64,000 bases of DNA from Anseranas semipalmata (lineage: Eukaryota > Chordata > Aves > Anseriformes > Anseranatidae): NCBI GenBank assembly GCA_013399115.1, contig VXAA01004204.1, positions 306,315 to 370,314 of the forward strand, written 5' to 3'. The notes under the pieces are model-generated. The model ran no database searches, was not told where the DNA came from, and worked only from the letters and a program-made list of their open reading frames with translations. Below are positions 37,481-50,217 of this stretch, in pieces. Position numbers and translations under genes: made by a program. The first letter of the stretch is position 1. Each line of letters starts with the position of its first letter.

Positions 37481-40400
37481 ACAGCTACCAGCCCTATCAG
37501 TGTAAAAAATCACACTGAAGTTTTATCAGTATAGTTTCATATTGGTTAAAAATGATTTGAACTAGTCCATCCATGAGGTTGCATTCAGCGCAATCTTGCC
37601 ATGTGTTGATTTAACCTGAGATGAAAATGACTTAAAAAATGTCTATGAAGTGTGAGCTGTATTATAGAAGAAAACTTATCACATCTCTTGTCTTGTGGAG
37701 TTGAAATTACACTTTTAATTAAACTAGAGCAGGTTTGACTAGAGAGAAAACCTTTAACTTCAGATGTAGCATGTAACATCATGCAATCTGTCACAGAAAG
37801 CTAATGTGTTGAACTTTGTGGCTCCGAGCAGAATTTGTGGAAGTTTTACTACCAGCTCATGAAAACATGACATGGAAGGAGTAACGTTTTCATTGAGGCC
37901 ATACTGTAAACTGTGTTTAGTCAAACATTTATACACAGGTGATTTCCCAGATAATAGGGAATAACCAGAAAAAAAAAAAAATCCTTTTCCAAGTTAGCTT
38001 GAATTTGAAGAAACTGCTGAAGTTGTTTACACCTTTCATTTTTCTGTTCTTCTCTAATACATACAATCTGCAGAATTTAGAATGGCTAACAATAGTTGAA
38101 TGCTGCACTGTCTTTCCACAAACATGTAAAAGTATTGAATGGTTTTACTTAATGAACTTTTTCTTCCTAGTGGATCTCATGGAACAGTAACATTTAACTA
38201 CTTTAAAAAGTGGAAAGCAAATTTTAAATTTATATTGCTTTTTATGCATGCCAGCAATATGATTCCAAGATTCCCAGCTTTGGCACATCAATTTATCATG
38301 TTGTCACTGAATCCAACACAGACAACTCCAATTACAAATAAGAAAATCTCCAATTAACTTCTTATGAAATGCCTTTCAATTTATAAATAGTCCTATAACA
38401 AACAACAAATTCTGATCTCTTTGGGAATCGAATTGAAAAGGTAAAACTTAACAAATTATTTTTATAATGTATTCATGGCAACATTTTGACCACTCCTAGG
38501 TCAAATTGTGCATTGTTTAATCGTTGTGGCAAACATGCTTATATTTTATTGATAATTTTTGCTGCCTTTCTGCCAAAAACAAAATATTCTGAGAGAGAAA
38601 TATGTAATTAGGAAAGCTAAAATATGACACAACAGGTATGGTGTTCATTCATCTACCTGGCTCAAAGATATATAGTAATATAGGATTTAATAATTACATG
38701 GCTAGAGGGAATTAACCTTTCCACTGATGAGACTTGGCTCCTGTGTCATGTGTTGTAAGTTCTGTTGAATGGCTAATGGCATTCTTTATTATGTTCAGTT
38801 TGGATGCCCCTGTTCGGAGTGAGAGGTTCGTAAGTTTAAAGCTGGAAAAAAAAATCTATATGCTAAGAAGGAGGAATTGAAATATATAAATTTCCTGTCA
38901 CTATGTCACTTCCTTTATCAAAAGAAACTCAATATTAGCATCAGATGTAAGTCAGTTTGGCTCACAGAAATCAAGAATACTGCTTTTTTCTAAGTGAAGG
39001 CCAGATCAACTGGATAGATACTGCTGTAAGGACTGGTTCTGAGCTTTGTGCCATTGTGCCCCAGCACCCTCTCCTTCCTGAAAAATACCTGACTCCTAGG
39101 TTATACTGTCAGGCTCACTTGCACTCCTTCTCTTGCCTCATTGAACCTTGAATTATGTTCCATACAGTACCACTGCTTCAATAAAAAAGGTGGGAAATAT
39201 TTTACTTTTCTCATTTCCCTGTAAATCCAAAATAGTGCATGAACAGATGGTTAGGAAACCTTTCTAAATGGAAAACATGGGCTCAAACTCTTCAGAGTGA
39301 GAAGGAAATTCATGCAAGTCTCTCATTTTCAGGTTGGAACTAACTACTTGAAAATTGTACAAAATTATACAATATTGTATAAACTGTACATTTTTTCTAT
39401 GGCATAATTTAGGCAGTTTCACACTGAATGTAAGGACTGTAGGTGACTCTGCTGTTTTATATCTCCCTATAGGTGTTAAATAGAGAGCCAAAGAACCCAG
39501 TTTTGGCTTTCAGGTCAGGAACCAGTCAGCAACAATATTGCCCAACTTTTATGCAATTAGAATGAATTCAAAAAGACTAGTTCTCTCTCTGAGAGACCAC
39601 AAATGATTCTTAGTTGATTTGTGTAATATGTCCTATGCTTTTATTTGCTTAAAGCATTTAAAGGAAACAATAAGTAGTTTTCAAAGAAGTCACCCACCTG
39701 AGTTGAATGAAGTTCAACTAAAAGGTGCACATAATATAGATATATCATCAATATATAATCAATGACAAAGAGTAACCATATCTAAAAAATTATTTGGTTG
39801 CCCCCAGAAGCAAAAGCTGTTAACATTGCTATGGAACACCAAAAAAATTATATTGGGAGAGAGATTTATCAAGCCACAGTCAAATTTCACCATCTCTGTT
39901 CACAGATGGGCTCTGTGCAATTATGGCAAGGAATGCCAGGTAAAGCAAAACAATCTAATCATGCAATAAAGAATGTATCTCTTTCCTGTGTGATTTCTAT
40001 GGATGCCAAGGGGATCTGTCTTTTCAAGTGCACAGTTAAAAACAAATGCTGTTTTCACTTAGTACCTCTTTTTTATTTCTAATGGCATTGTTGAAAGCTG
40101 TGCATGTTGAAAGGTTGTGCATAAAGAGCAGTCAGGTAGAAGATGAAGGATACATGTAGACACAATAATATAGAAAGGAAGAAAATAATATCCGATCTCT
40201 GTGTTTTCTACTACAGTAGCTAATAAAATATGTGGCTACTTTTCAGGCTTTCTATTAGTTAATTATGCAGTAAAATTATTATTTTAATGGGGAAAAATCC
40301 ATTAAGAAGGACAAATTCTCTTTTGTTCCTGTTGCTGGTAAAACAGCCTTTCCATTCCTTCACAGCTGACTTGCTCAATCTGAACAATGTTTTTTTCACC

Positions 40401-42254
40401 CTTAGTTTGAATGTGATCCAAAGAAATGTCTGTGCCTAGTGTTAATTAACTAACGCTCTATCGACAGGGACTTTACACTTGAACTAAATAATATTTGATG
40501 ACTTGATAGTCTCTTGCCTTCTGCTTTGGTAACATCTAGTGAATATTTTCATTAGTATTTATTTTTATTCTCAGGCCACAATTGAAAATAACAGAGAGCT
40601 AAGTTTGGTTTAGCAACAAATCTTTTACTCTGATTCCTTTCCTTCTCACACTAAAACAGTGCTTCTATTTGAAGTGTGGAGAGATAAAAATTGCTGCTGC
40701 TAACTCTGAACTTTAAGTAAAACAGTGTATCTTGAATATATAAAAAATATTTTTACACTACTGCTGGCTTTTCCTAAATTATTTTTCAAATATTTAATCT
40801 TGAATTACTCTTTGAATGCCTTTTCTATGTATGCTTCTCTATTAAGAGAGTAAAGTCTTCTCTTTTTTAATAGTAACTGAGGTTGGTGGAGTTCTAAAAT
40901 CATGTAGGGTGAGTTCTTTTAGTCAAAGTCTCTGTCCTTTTCTACTGAGCTTATTTGTTCCAGTGAGACTCTGTGCCTGGGTCATCTGTCATTTTAACTT
41001 TTTTTTTTTTTTTCCAAACACATGACTACCTTTGCCAGTGATAGTAAATCTCATTTTTATCTTTCCACCTTCTGTTATCAAAAAAGCATCCTGACACCAC
41101 TTGAAAACATAGTATTATTAGACCTTTTGGCCAACTAGTGAGTCTGGGGGAAACCACAAATGGGGCTTACCTTTCCCTCTGTGATCCTCAGTTAGTCTCA
41201 TCTCCATCAGCTGAGTCCTGTATTCATGTTTGTGCTAGAAGCACTAAATGAATCCTCCTGTTCTTTATCACTCCACCGAGGGACATAGAATCTCCTTACC
41301 CAGCACAAACCCTCCCCTTTCCAAGGGCATCTAACTGTGGCCACAGTTCCTTCCTACCAGCCAGTTCTGAGCAGAGGCTGAGCAGACTGATCTGGAGAGA
41401 GACACAAAATATCACAGATATACAGTAGCATTGGTGCTTAGGCTGTTATCTTTCAGTACTGTGCACACCTGGAAACACATTTTTTCTCTTTGACCTCATG
41501 TGTCTCCTGTCCAATGTAAAATCCTAATATATATGTCTGTCACTAATTTGTGAATGCCCAGACATCAGCTTAGAGGAAGCTTAACAGTTTTCCAAAGTCT
41601 GTTCTTCCCTTCCCTTGTTACTGTGGACAATATCAGCAATCTGTCTCTTAGGCCTAAAACCTGGAGATCACATTTGGCTCAGACCACTATTAGTTTGTAT
41701 CTTAAATATTCCTGGTGCAGCTTGTATAGTCTCTCTAGGGTATAATCGTATCTCTTCATAAAGTGAAATATTTCTTTTCTCTTCTATTATATGCTCCTGA
41801 GATCCACCTACTATGTGTTCTGCCACCTGAGACACTCAGTTCATCTAATATCCTCAGAGCACACATAGCAACAAACCATTCCATCCTCCCTAGGAAGAGC
41901 ACTGATCATTTGTTTCTGAATTATAACGAGAAAAATGTGTCCTTTTGTACTCCAAGCCAGCATTCAGAAAAGTTGGCCAGTTCTGAATTCAGGCATGTAC
42001 CCAAATCTCTCGCTGTCCTGAAGTGGTTCACACCTAAATCTCTTATATCTCAGGAGCACCCTACTCATGAGGATGTTGGTGATCAGTAAACTGGTGATCT
42101 ACACTCCTTCAGTGGAAATATGACAACAGTACAGAATAGAAAGCCAGACCCATGGGCTGGAGAAGGATGACAAAATGAAGCTTGATCAGTGCATTCAATT
42201 AAGAAGTATTGTTAGTATATTTGATAATAAACAGATATTTGATAAACTGTTGAA

Positions 42255-43243
42255 CTCTGGGGTAGAGGAGGATCAAATTAGGGACTACATAAGTAAGCTG
42301 GACATATACAGGTGTGGAACCGAGTGAGGAACCTGAAAATGTGCTGAGAGAAGTAGTCAACACCATTAGAAGGCCACCCTTTGAAAGTCTGTGGCAACTG
42401 GGAGAGGTCTGGAGAGGCTGAGGAAAAGAAATGTTATACCCATCTAAAAGCTAAGAAGGGGGATCTGGAAATCTGGAGCCTGGTCAGCATCATTTCAGTA
42501 CATAGGAAAATTATGGAACAAATCCTTCTCGAAGTCTTTTTCATGGTGGGTAAAGGACAACAAGATGAAACATTCAACACAGATTTATCAATGGCAGAGT
42601 GTGCTTGACCAGCATCAGTTCTTTCTATGATGAAATAACTAACTCAGCGGATGTGGAATATGCAGTAGATATCATCTACCTTGTCTTTAGCAAGACTTTT
42701 GACAGTATCCCATGGTGTCCTCTTAGCCATATTGAGAGATATGGACTGAATTGGGAAGGTATGAGGTGGTGGAGAACAGGCTGGACCAACAAGCATAGTG
42801 ATCAAAGTTCGTTCCAAGCAATTGCAACTGGCATATCTCAGTGGTTGATAATAGGGCCAATTGTGCTGAAGACACTCAGGGAAATGTGTTTGTTTAGCCT
42901 AGCAAAGGGCAGATCTAAATGCAGTCTTCCAGTACCTAATGGAGATTTACAGACGAGATAAAGCTAGAGTCTTCTCAGAGGTGCATATTGAAAGGACAAA
43001 AATCATCAGTCCAAAACAGGACTTAAAGAAATAAGAGAGTGCTCACTGTAGAATATCAAGCAGTGTAACAGGCTGTGGAATCTCCAGCCTTGGGAATTTT
43101 CAAAACTTGTCTGGACAAAAGCCCTGTGTTAATGTGAAGTTAGATCAGGTTGCTTTGAAATTAAATCATATTAATTAGAGCAGGAGATTGCACTAGAGTA
43201 CCTCCAGATGTCCTTTCCCACTCAAAATTTTATGTGATTCTAG
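42255..43243 (+). mobile_element. CR1 LINE fragment with RT remnant and internal deletion
   Basis: The stretch follows the familiar order of a bird CR1 ORF2 and 3' UTR. 42270-42500 resembles the segment just upstream of the reverse transcriptase core (stretches like AAGCTGGACATA, AGGCCACCCTTTGAAAG and GGAAAATTATGGAACAA). Around 42599-42870 a frame encodes an RT-like peptide including CLTSISSFYDEIT and VDIIYLVFSKTFDSI (about 42665-42709), the counterpart of CR1 motif A, where family members have LDFSKAFD. The catalytic Asp position is Val here (GTC), and frameshifts and stops occur nearby. After a GPIVL-like remnant of the next RT block (about 42860) the sequence jumps into the 3' UTR (GTTTGTTTAGCCTAGCAAAG), so the YxDD block and much of the C-terminus are missing. 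The 3' UTR continues to a terminal TATGTGATTCTA near 43243. It is 5'-truncated, decayed and non-functional. Confidence 0.85.
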
Positions 43244-43797
43244 GCTTTTTCTGAACAGTATCAAAGCTTTAGTGGATGGGGTGGAAAATCGCTTCATTTA
43301 AATTGAATTTATATTACATGAAATGTAAGAGGTGGTTTTATAACCTTCCATGCTACCCAAGACATGGAGTTTTCCAAGAAAGGAGGGTTCTAGCTATTAT
43401 CTCCTGTAGAAATCTCTGTATCAAGAAAAGTGTGAACCTTTCTCTAAAGGGATCTTTTGAATAGATCCTTTTGTTTCAGAACAATTCCAAGTTGTGGAAC
43501 CCAGGCAGATAAGGGTTCTCATGTTCCTGTGCTTCACATTTCCTACACGGTAATTTTTAGCAGCTTGCTTTCTGCTTAGCCAGAACCCTTTTTTCTAGGT
43601 TTCTTCTGTGAGGCACTGGCTGTCCTCGGCAATGGATTCAGCCTAAAGCTCAGGCATAACACTCTGCATCATAGAAGAAATGCTTATTGGTTCTAGGCTA
43701 ATGCCCTTATGCAGTGTAACACTAGTAGTAAGAGGATCAAAAGTGTAAAAGTGTAAAACAGAACATTCCTTTGAAGCTTATCTTGCAGGTAGTCTGC

Positions 43798-43821
43798 CTT
43801 TTTTTTTCTTTTTTTTTTTTT
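43798..43821. repeat. Poly-T run with one C
   Basis: About 24 nt of T with a single C, followed by AATCTC. Confidence 0.9.
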
Positions 43822-44651
43822 AATCTCTTTTGCTGTCATGGCTTATGGCTGGTTTCATATTTTAGAATTCATGAACCAGAGTCATACTCATGCAAACTTT
43901 CTGTAAATGACTTTTAATCTAATTAAAGTATACTGTTTGTTAGTTTTGTCTGGTTTAGATCCAAATGAAGACTGATCATATTCTTCCTGCATTAATGAGT
44001 GGACTAGCTGTTTATTAATTAAAAGACAGTGGTTCCTGAAGATACTTTATAAAGAGTGTATTTGGTAAATTATTTATTTGAGTTGAGACCATTACAAATT
44101 GTCTTAGTTTGTGGCTTAGGTTTTAGTATTACAAGCAAAACATGTCTGTTAACTACTTCCACCATGAGTACATTATATGAGTGTGAAATGAACTTTTCCC
44201 CTTTCAGCTTGCTGATGTGAGAGGGTAGGATAGGAAATTCTCACAGCTGGCAGACAAAGAATTACTGTAGTTGCAAAGTGGTTGGAAACACAAATGTTGA
44301 TTATTTCAATGAAAGAATTTAATTAGGGTTCCTCAAGAACAGGATATTACTGACATCACTGATTGGCAAAATGAGCAAAGTAATACAGCATTTACCATTG
44401 CCCATTGCAATAGCTCTCTCTTAATGATGCCATTATTAGAATTTGGCTGGCATCCTGAAATACGTACAATAGCTTGGCAATAGAATAACGATTTGGAAAT
44501 TGCAGATGTAAGGCAAAGATGTGAAAGCCAAAGGTTTACTGAAAAGAAGTCCAGATCAAGCATTTTTATTGCCTCTCAAATTCAAGGATCTGTACTGGAC
44601 TGATTCTTCCTCAGAAAGACATATAGGACTATTTAAACAAAACAAAAAAGC

Positions 44652-44675
44652 AAAAAAAAAAAAAAAAAAAAAAAA
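44652..44675. repeat. Poly-A run, 24 nt
   Basis: 24 consecutive A preceded by an A-rich AAACAAAACAAAAAAGC. This could be a LINE-type or retrocopy tail, but no recognisable mRNA or SINE body lies upstream on the + strand. Confidence 0.95.
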
Positions 44676-45177
44676 GTGAGGACTGCCTGGACTCCTGCTA
44701 TAGGTCCCCTTTTGTATGTTCAGTCTCCAGTAGTAGTCCATGTTGTGCCCTAGAGCAGTTTCTGAGCTGCTGTAAATTGCAATGCTCACATAATGTCCCT
44801 AAAAGTAGTAAAAAAAAAAAAGTACTAAAAAGTAGTAAATCCACATAAGGTCTTTCTTGCTCTGATACACTCCATTCTTCTCTGACACACTTAGTGAACA
44901 GACTAACAGTGGAGAGGCATAGGTAACATAGCCATAAAACCTGGCACTATTTGTACCTCTGACATAATTTTCAGTTGATACCTATAGTCAGACTGCATCC
45001 TTTCTGTAACGTTTGATCAGTTTTAAAGTCCAGTAGGATCCGATTCATATAACGTGATCTAAATAGTACTAACTTAGCATAAGATTTGATCAAGAACTTA
45101 TAGAGTGAGTGTATCCACACTGGAAAAAAAAAAGAAAAAAGTTTATTTTTGTTATTTATTAGAATTCTGTAAGCTGT

Positions 45178-45205
45178 TGTTTTGTTTGTTTGTTTGTTTG
45201 TTTTT
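45178..45205. repeat. (TTTG)n simple repeat
   Basis: About six TTTG units ending in T5CCCC. Confidence 0.95.
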
Positions 45206-46923
45206 CCCCAGGAAGGGAAGGTTGATTTCTTGTTAAGAAAAAGCTTGAAAATATTTAAAACAATGCATCATAATATATTAAAGAATAGGTCAAAAACAAA
45301 GTGAAATTTCAAAATCATTTCTGGTTGGACTAAGACTTTTTCATTGTTTATTGGTTTATCAAGCTTTTAAACATTGAATTTGGGTGGGCAAATCCAATCC
45401 TAAACATTTTTTACTTTCAATTATTAAAATACTTATGGAGAAGATACAGAGGTTTGAATTAAAAAGAAGAGAGTTATTTAGATGAGTGATATAGAATGCA
45501 AGAATGAAGAGGGGATATCTAATCTATAGTTGGATCTTATAAATTCTCTCCTCTCATACCGCAGTAGAGGAGATGTGGTTTGGCATGTCGGTATTTGAAA
45601 CAACTGCCTTTAACAGAACCACTTATAGCAGAGATTGAATTTGGAGTACTGTTTTGATATTTATATGAAGATAATATTAGTCTTAGTAACTAGGAAAGGA
45701 GAAATGTTTTGAAGAACTTCTTGTGGTATGAATATCCCAAAATATTTTGGATTGCACTTTGCATTGAATACATAGCAATGATTCTTCCAATTTAATATCA
45801 GCCTAATAATAAATTGCAGTAAATTCCCCCCTAACTCATCACTGAATGTACAGAAATAGCAGACAACAAAGCTGTTTCAGTTCTTATTGCAGCTACTTTC
45901 AGCTCCAAATTCCTTTACATGTTTTCAGTTGCTGAGATTATCCAGACTGCCATGCTCTGTTTGAACCTGCAGCCTCTATTTCAGGAATGGAGCAGAGCTG
46001 TTCCCTTCATTAATTTGTCTGCATGTAGCATTTCCCTGTTTGCAGGGTTCAGCAACACCATGCTTTTGCTGCTTCCACCACACTCTCAAAATCTGAAATG
46101 ACTAACCTCTTCCCAATATTATGGTATAATTGTAGGTAGTTCCTGAATAATCAGTGAAATATTAGAAGCTGGCTTTTCAACTACTAATTAACCGTTTGTA
46201 TAGCAGTTAACCATCTGTCTGTCAGCATTGTAAAGTCACAGCAAAATTTGATAAGTAATTTGAGTAATAAGTCATTTCCCAAATTTTATGTAAATAAACT
46301 CATATTTGCTCTCACAAACAGGTACACAATTCTTGCTGAGGAGATGACATATATAAGATAAAATTTGGGCCAATGTCTGTTTAACCTCTGAACATATCTG
46401 TTGTAATGACTAGAAGTCTTCATGACTTTATTTTTCTTCCAGTGGAAAAGTAGGTAGAATTCCTACATTACTTTAGATGTGAGAATAGATGAATATGTTA
46501 TGTCCCTAGGGAACTACAGAAGTCTTTAGGACTTTCAGCAGCTGGATGTTTGCTATACTGCCTTGACACTGGCTATGCTGATATTTGTATCCCTTCAGGT
46601 GGGGCTTACTTATATTTATCTTTGCCTGGCATCTGATTGAGAAGTCTAATCAATATTACTACTTTCACCTATCAAGTGAGTGTAATCTTTGAAGCTATTA
46701 TGATAAGAAACAGTTTCAAGAAACTTCAGAGACCTGTATAGATGTTGGCTCACAGTAAGCACTTCGCCATGAAAGAGGCCAGACAACTTTAGGAGGACAA
46801 GTCATGGGGTCTTTACTAAGACAAATGAGATACTATATGCATGATACTAGGAACATCTAGAAATGGAAATGGAAGTGAAGACATGTCTTGAATCTAAATA
46901 AAGTAAATAAAATCTGTTGTAAT

Positions 46924-46948
46924 GTTTTGTTTTGTTTTGTTTTGTTTT
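46924..46948. repeat. (GTTTT)n simple repeat
   Basis: Four to five GTTTT units, perfect. Confidence 0.95.
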
Positions 46949-48587
46949 CCTTATGAAAAAGATAGTGCCTTGAATCATGGCTTATATGTTGTTTCAATTG
47001 TGTGACTATCAAAACACCTTGAATGATCAGTATAATTAATAATTAAATGCTTGCTTATTACAAAAGCCCTTGACACATCAAAGTTGATTTTTTTTTTTTT
47101 TATGTTGTCAATTATTGCTGCTTGTACCGTGAACTGTAACTATCTTCAGTATTGTTATCTAGGAAAGCCTTGGAATTATCCACATGCTTCACAGGCATGT
47201 AAAATCTGTGCAGCTGAGCTACTGAAGACAATCATTGTCAGTCCTTTAAGCCTCAGAAATACTTTTGTTGCCTCATCGGGGCAAATTTTCTTAATTATTT
47301 ATGGCACTACAGTAGCCAAGAGGCCAATAACTCAGTGCTGGCATTGTGAGAATCTGTTCCTTCCATCTATAAATTCTGATCAGGTTTTCAGGTGATTCAT
47401 TCTTAACTCTTCTTGTCTGTGTTCCAGAGGTCCAAGTTTATTTCTAAATGGTTCTCTTCTGAAGAGAGATGTACTGCAGCTTTTATACTATTCGTGTGAA
47501 TGATTATTGTAAGGTATAGTGAACATTTTTTTTCCAAATGGATAAAGCTATATATATTATTGCTGTAGCAAGAAGGTTTACATGGAGGATGACTGATTGT
47601 TCTTAAGATGCAGTAAAGTTTAAAATAAATAAGTATTTATGATACCTTCTTTGCTCAGAGTCATATCTAAATGGCTGAATAGGGAAATGAAAATATGATG
47701 TAACTATTATTTGATGTATTGAAGAACTACTGATTTAAAGTAGGGTCTCTTTAACAAGAAAACTTGTTACAGAGCAAATTTTTAGACTTAGATTTTTATT
47801 CAGAGATTTTCAAACTTAAATGAATGTGCAGTAGTACATTCACTTGAAGGAATGTGATTATATGAGACCTTTCTTTAAAAGGACATAATAACCTTAGAAC
47901 AGCTTTTGTTTTCTAAAACTTCTACATCCTGGACTGTACCTGGAGACACACTTACCTTTTTTTTAATTGTGATGAAGCTAGATGATTTTGACTTAGAGTG
48001 CAACTACAACAGGAACAACAGCTGTTACAAATTATAAACATTATTTTCTCTTTTGGATTGCAAGATTAAGAAAAACAGAAAATAGAGCTGTTTCTGCGAG
48101 CTGTCATTCCACACCTGAGGCTCAGCTGTCCTAAGGCTTCCCATGAAGTTTCCAACCTCTCCTTGGCTGGAAATGATTTATGTTTGAGGTGAATTGATCC
48201 CACCAATAGAGAAAAGGGCAAAAAGTTTAATCATAATGTAATGCATACAGCTTTTCTGTTACTCTCTCCTTGGTTCAAATCTTCCACTGCTCTCAGCCAG
48301 CTGATATCTGGTATGAAATATGCATCGGTAACTTCCTTCTTCCTCCTGGGACTCCCTTTACGATCATCCTGTGGAGCTCTACCTCCACAAATTTGTAACC
48401 TCACCTTCCATTTAATTTCATGCAGATGTTCAACTGAAACTAAATATTCCCATCATTTACTACAGTGCATCTTTGGATATACAGTGTTGATAAGCACTAT
48501 GGCAGCTTTGAAGTAAATAAGATTGACTTGAGTAACTACTTGGCCATATGTACATACAAGCTTAGGCACATGATGGAGGATTAAGAG

Positions 48588-48975
48588 GTGTCTCTTGAGC
48601 AAGCAAGGCAGGGAGGAGAGGGAGGAAAGAGACCCTAGCTCAGCAAAGCTTCCTAGGGACGTAGTGTTGGGGTGTGGTGTGGGCCAGGAGCTTGGGGGCT
48701 CCCTGGGACTGCAGGGTAGGGCCTTGCAGCCAGGGTACATCTCACCAGCAGGTTGAGGGCAGCAGGGCAGCCCCAGTCCTAGTCATTGGGCATCTCCCTG
48801 CATATGGGGACAGGCCAAGGCCAGGCTGGAACACCAGCCTGAGAGCTGGGGCCCATGGCGGGCCCAGGCTTGGCTGCAATTCGGCAGGGTTGGAGCTCAA
48901 GAGCTGCCCTGGTTCCATTCCTCTTCCATACTGGGTCCCTGGAGGTTATCAAAGCTCAATGAGGCCAAAGGTGGT
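48588..48975. repeat. GC-rich block, probable unclassified dispersed repeat
   Basis: This is a sharply bounded GC-rich island in AT-rich flanks, with G-rich then alternating purine-pyrimidine text (for example GGGGACAGGCCAAGGCCAGG, GCTGGGGCCCATGGCGGGCC). It contains few CpGs, unlike a promoter CpG island. It has many CAG, TGG and CCTGG trimers, which favour CpG decay by methylation. Overlapping ORFs on both strands (104 and 95 codons) follow from the low stop-codon density of GC-rich DNA. They show no domain, signal or splice structure. The most likely explanation is an inserted repeat of a family I cannot name with confidence. A non-coding exon or a retrocopy fragment cannot be excluded. Confidence 0.4.
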
Positions 48976-49467
48976 GAATTACCTGTAAAGTGTATACTTT
49001 ACATATTGCAGAATGTTTTGTAGAATTTTAAGAGTAATTTAGTCAGTGTATCACTTGTAATTCTGTCCGCTAAGGAGAGATAACATGATGGTATCACTGA
49101 GGCCTGGCACTAGAGGCAGTAAATCAATGAACTGACATTTGTTCAGAACATATCAAATAAAATATGACTCAGAACTTTTTTGTTCATTAATAAGATTATA
49201 AATCTAACTTTTATTAATACGGTGCAAATTCTTTTAACCACTACTGTATAAAGTTTGGGCATTATCTAATATAGCTCAGACATCATACGCTAGTTTGCTG
49301 TTAATGATGAATAATATTCAGTAATATCAATAATGTGACCCCTGTTTTACCTTCATGCACATAGTAAGTTTAGAATTACGTTTTAAGAATGTCTTTAAAA
49401 TTTTATTTTCTCTAGTAAGAGTATCTGAGAGATTCCAGATGTGCAAACTTGAACCCAGGTTATAATT

Positions 49468-49486
49468 TGAATATATATATATATTT
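49468..49486. repeat. (AT)n simple repeat
   Basis: Seven AT steps within AT-rich DNA. Confidence 0.9.
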
Positions 49487-49647
49487 AATATTTCCTCTTT
49501 GCTTGTCACAATCCAATACACGTTCTATAAATTAGCTTCATAACTCTGAGACTATGTTGTATATGATGTGCCATAAAAATTACCTTGTAGAACTAGAAGA
49601 AGATTGAATATATTCTGTCAGGACCTAATTAATATCTTTATTTACAT

Positions 49648-49735
49648 CAGCAGTGTGCAGCTTTTCTTCCTGAGGGCCAATTATGTAATTTCAAAAAGGT
49701 CAAGGGGCCACAAATCAATATTCAAACTGTTTTTC
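49648..49735 (+). mobile_element. Possible hAT-type DNA transposon terminus
   Basis: The stretch starts CAGCAGTGTGCAGCTTTT and continues CTTCCTGAGGGCCAATT, CAAAAAGGTCAAGGGGCCAC. Many old vertebrate hAT elements (Charlie-like) start CAGNGGT and carry GAGGGCCA followed 25-35 bp later by a GGGGCCAC block. The order and spacing match that pattern. I could not find the opposite terminal inverted repeat or a clean 8-bp target duplication, so this is a low-confidence fossil call. Confidence 0.3.
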
Positions 49736-50217
49736 CAGGCTCAATTAGATTGAGTAAGTTTTTGATCCTTTTCTCCCTCAGGCTCCCTTAGTTTGTATGG
49801 AAGCGCAGAGTGCTTGTCTCTGTGAAGAGCAGCCCCCTCACAGGGCCACAGTCCCCAGGGGAACAGGGGAAGCTGTTGAGATCCTGAAGCTAGAAAGAGA
49901 TCAGTGGCTCTGCCTACTTTTGCAGCTTCAGCAAACTCCCCATTTAATGAAACATCTGCTAGAATGCTCTAAACAAGGATAGTTGCATGTACTTATTGAC
50001 TCCACTAGGACTCACCACAATAAAATGACCTAGCTTTTACTTCAGTGGTCACCATGTACTGAGGTATGCACACAAACAAGTTCTTAGTTATACTGTGAAT
50101 CTAAGGTTAGAGTCCCAGATGCAGAATTGTCTTGCATATGTGTTGTAAGCCTAGGGCACCCTACATTTGTCATCCTTGTTGCATGTGTGCATTGGGCACA
50201 CCTGGCAGGATTTAGGA

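Larger units (their letters stand above)
30306..42254. other. Unique AT-rich DNA downstream of the candidate exon
   Basis: It holds simple repeats and no recognisable transposon. A moderately GC-richer patch at 33880-34080 and a 120-codon ORF on the - strand (34612-34974) were inspected. The ORF has no domain, a composition typical of chance translation and no codon bias that I can judge. 35240-35360 has a faint look of an old dispersed repeat (repeated CTAGCT, GAGC words) but I cannot place it. Confidence 0.6.
43244..48587. other. Unique AT-rich DNA between CR1 and the GC-rich block
   Basis: There are homopolymers and simple repeats only. The 114-codon ORF at 47051-47395 begins on a non-ATG codon and runs through a poly-T stretch; no support for coding. 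Confidence 0.6.

Noticed and set aside
42599..42961. 120-codon ORF as a host gene
   Set aside because: The first two thirds are CR1 reverse transcriptase remnant and the rest is CR1 3' UTR. It belongs to the LINE fragment.
44640..44690. Poly-A tail of a processed pseudogene
   Set aside because: A24 is present but no mRNA-like body, coding similarity or target duplication was visible upstream.
48270..48290. tRNA B-box-like GGTTCAAATC
   Set aside because: There is no matching A box, acceptor stem or cloverleaf around it.
48588..48975. CpG-island promoter
   Set aside because: The block is GC-rich but CpG-poor, with no TATA or initiator context and no adjacent gene start.
48453..48988. Overlapping 95- and 104-codon ORFs in the GC-rich block
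   Set aside because: Low stop density in GC-rich DNA gives open frames on both strands. No domain or splice evidence supports either.
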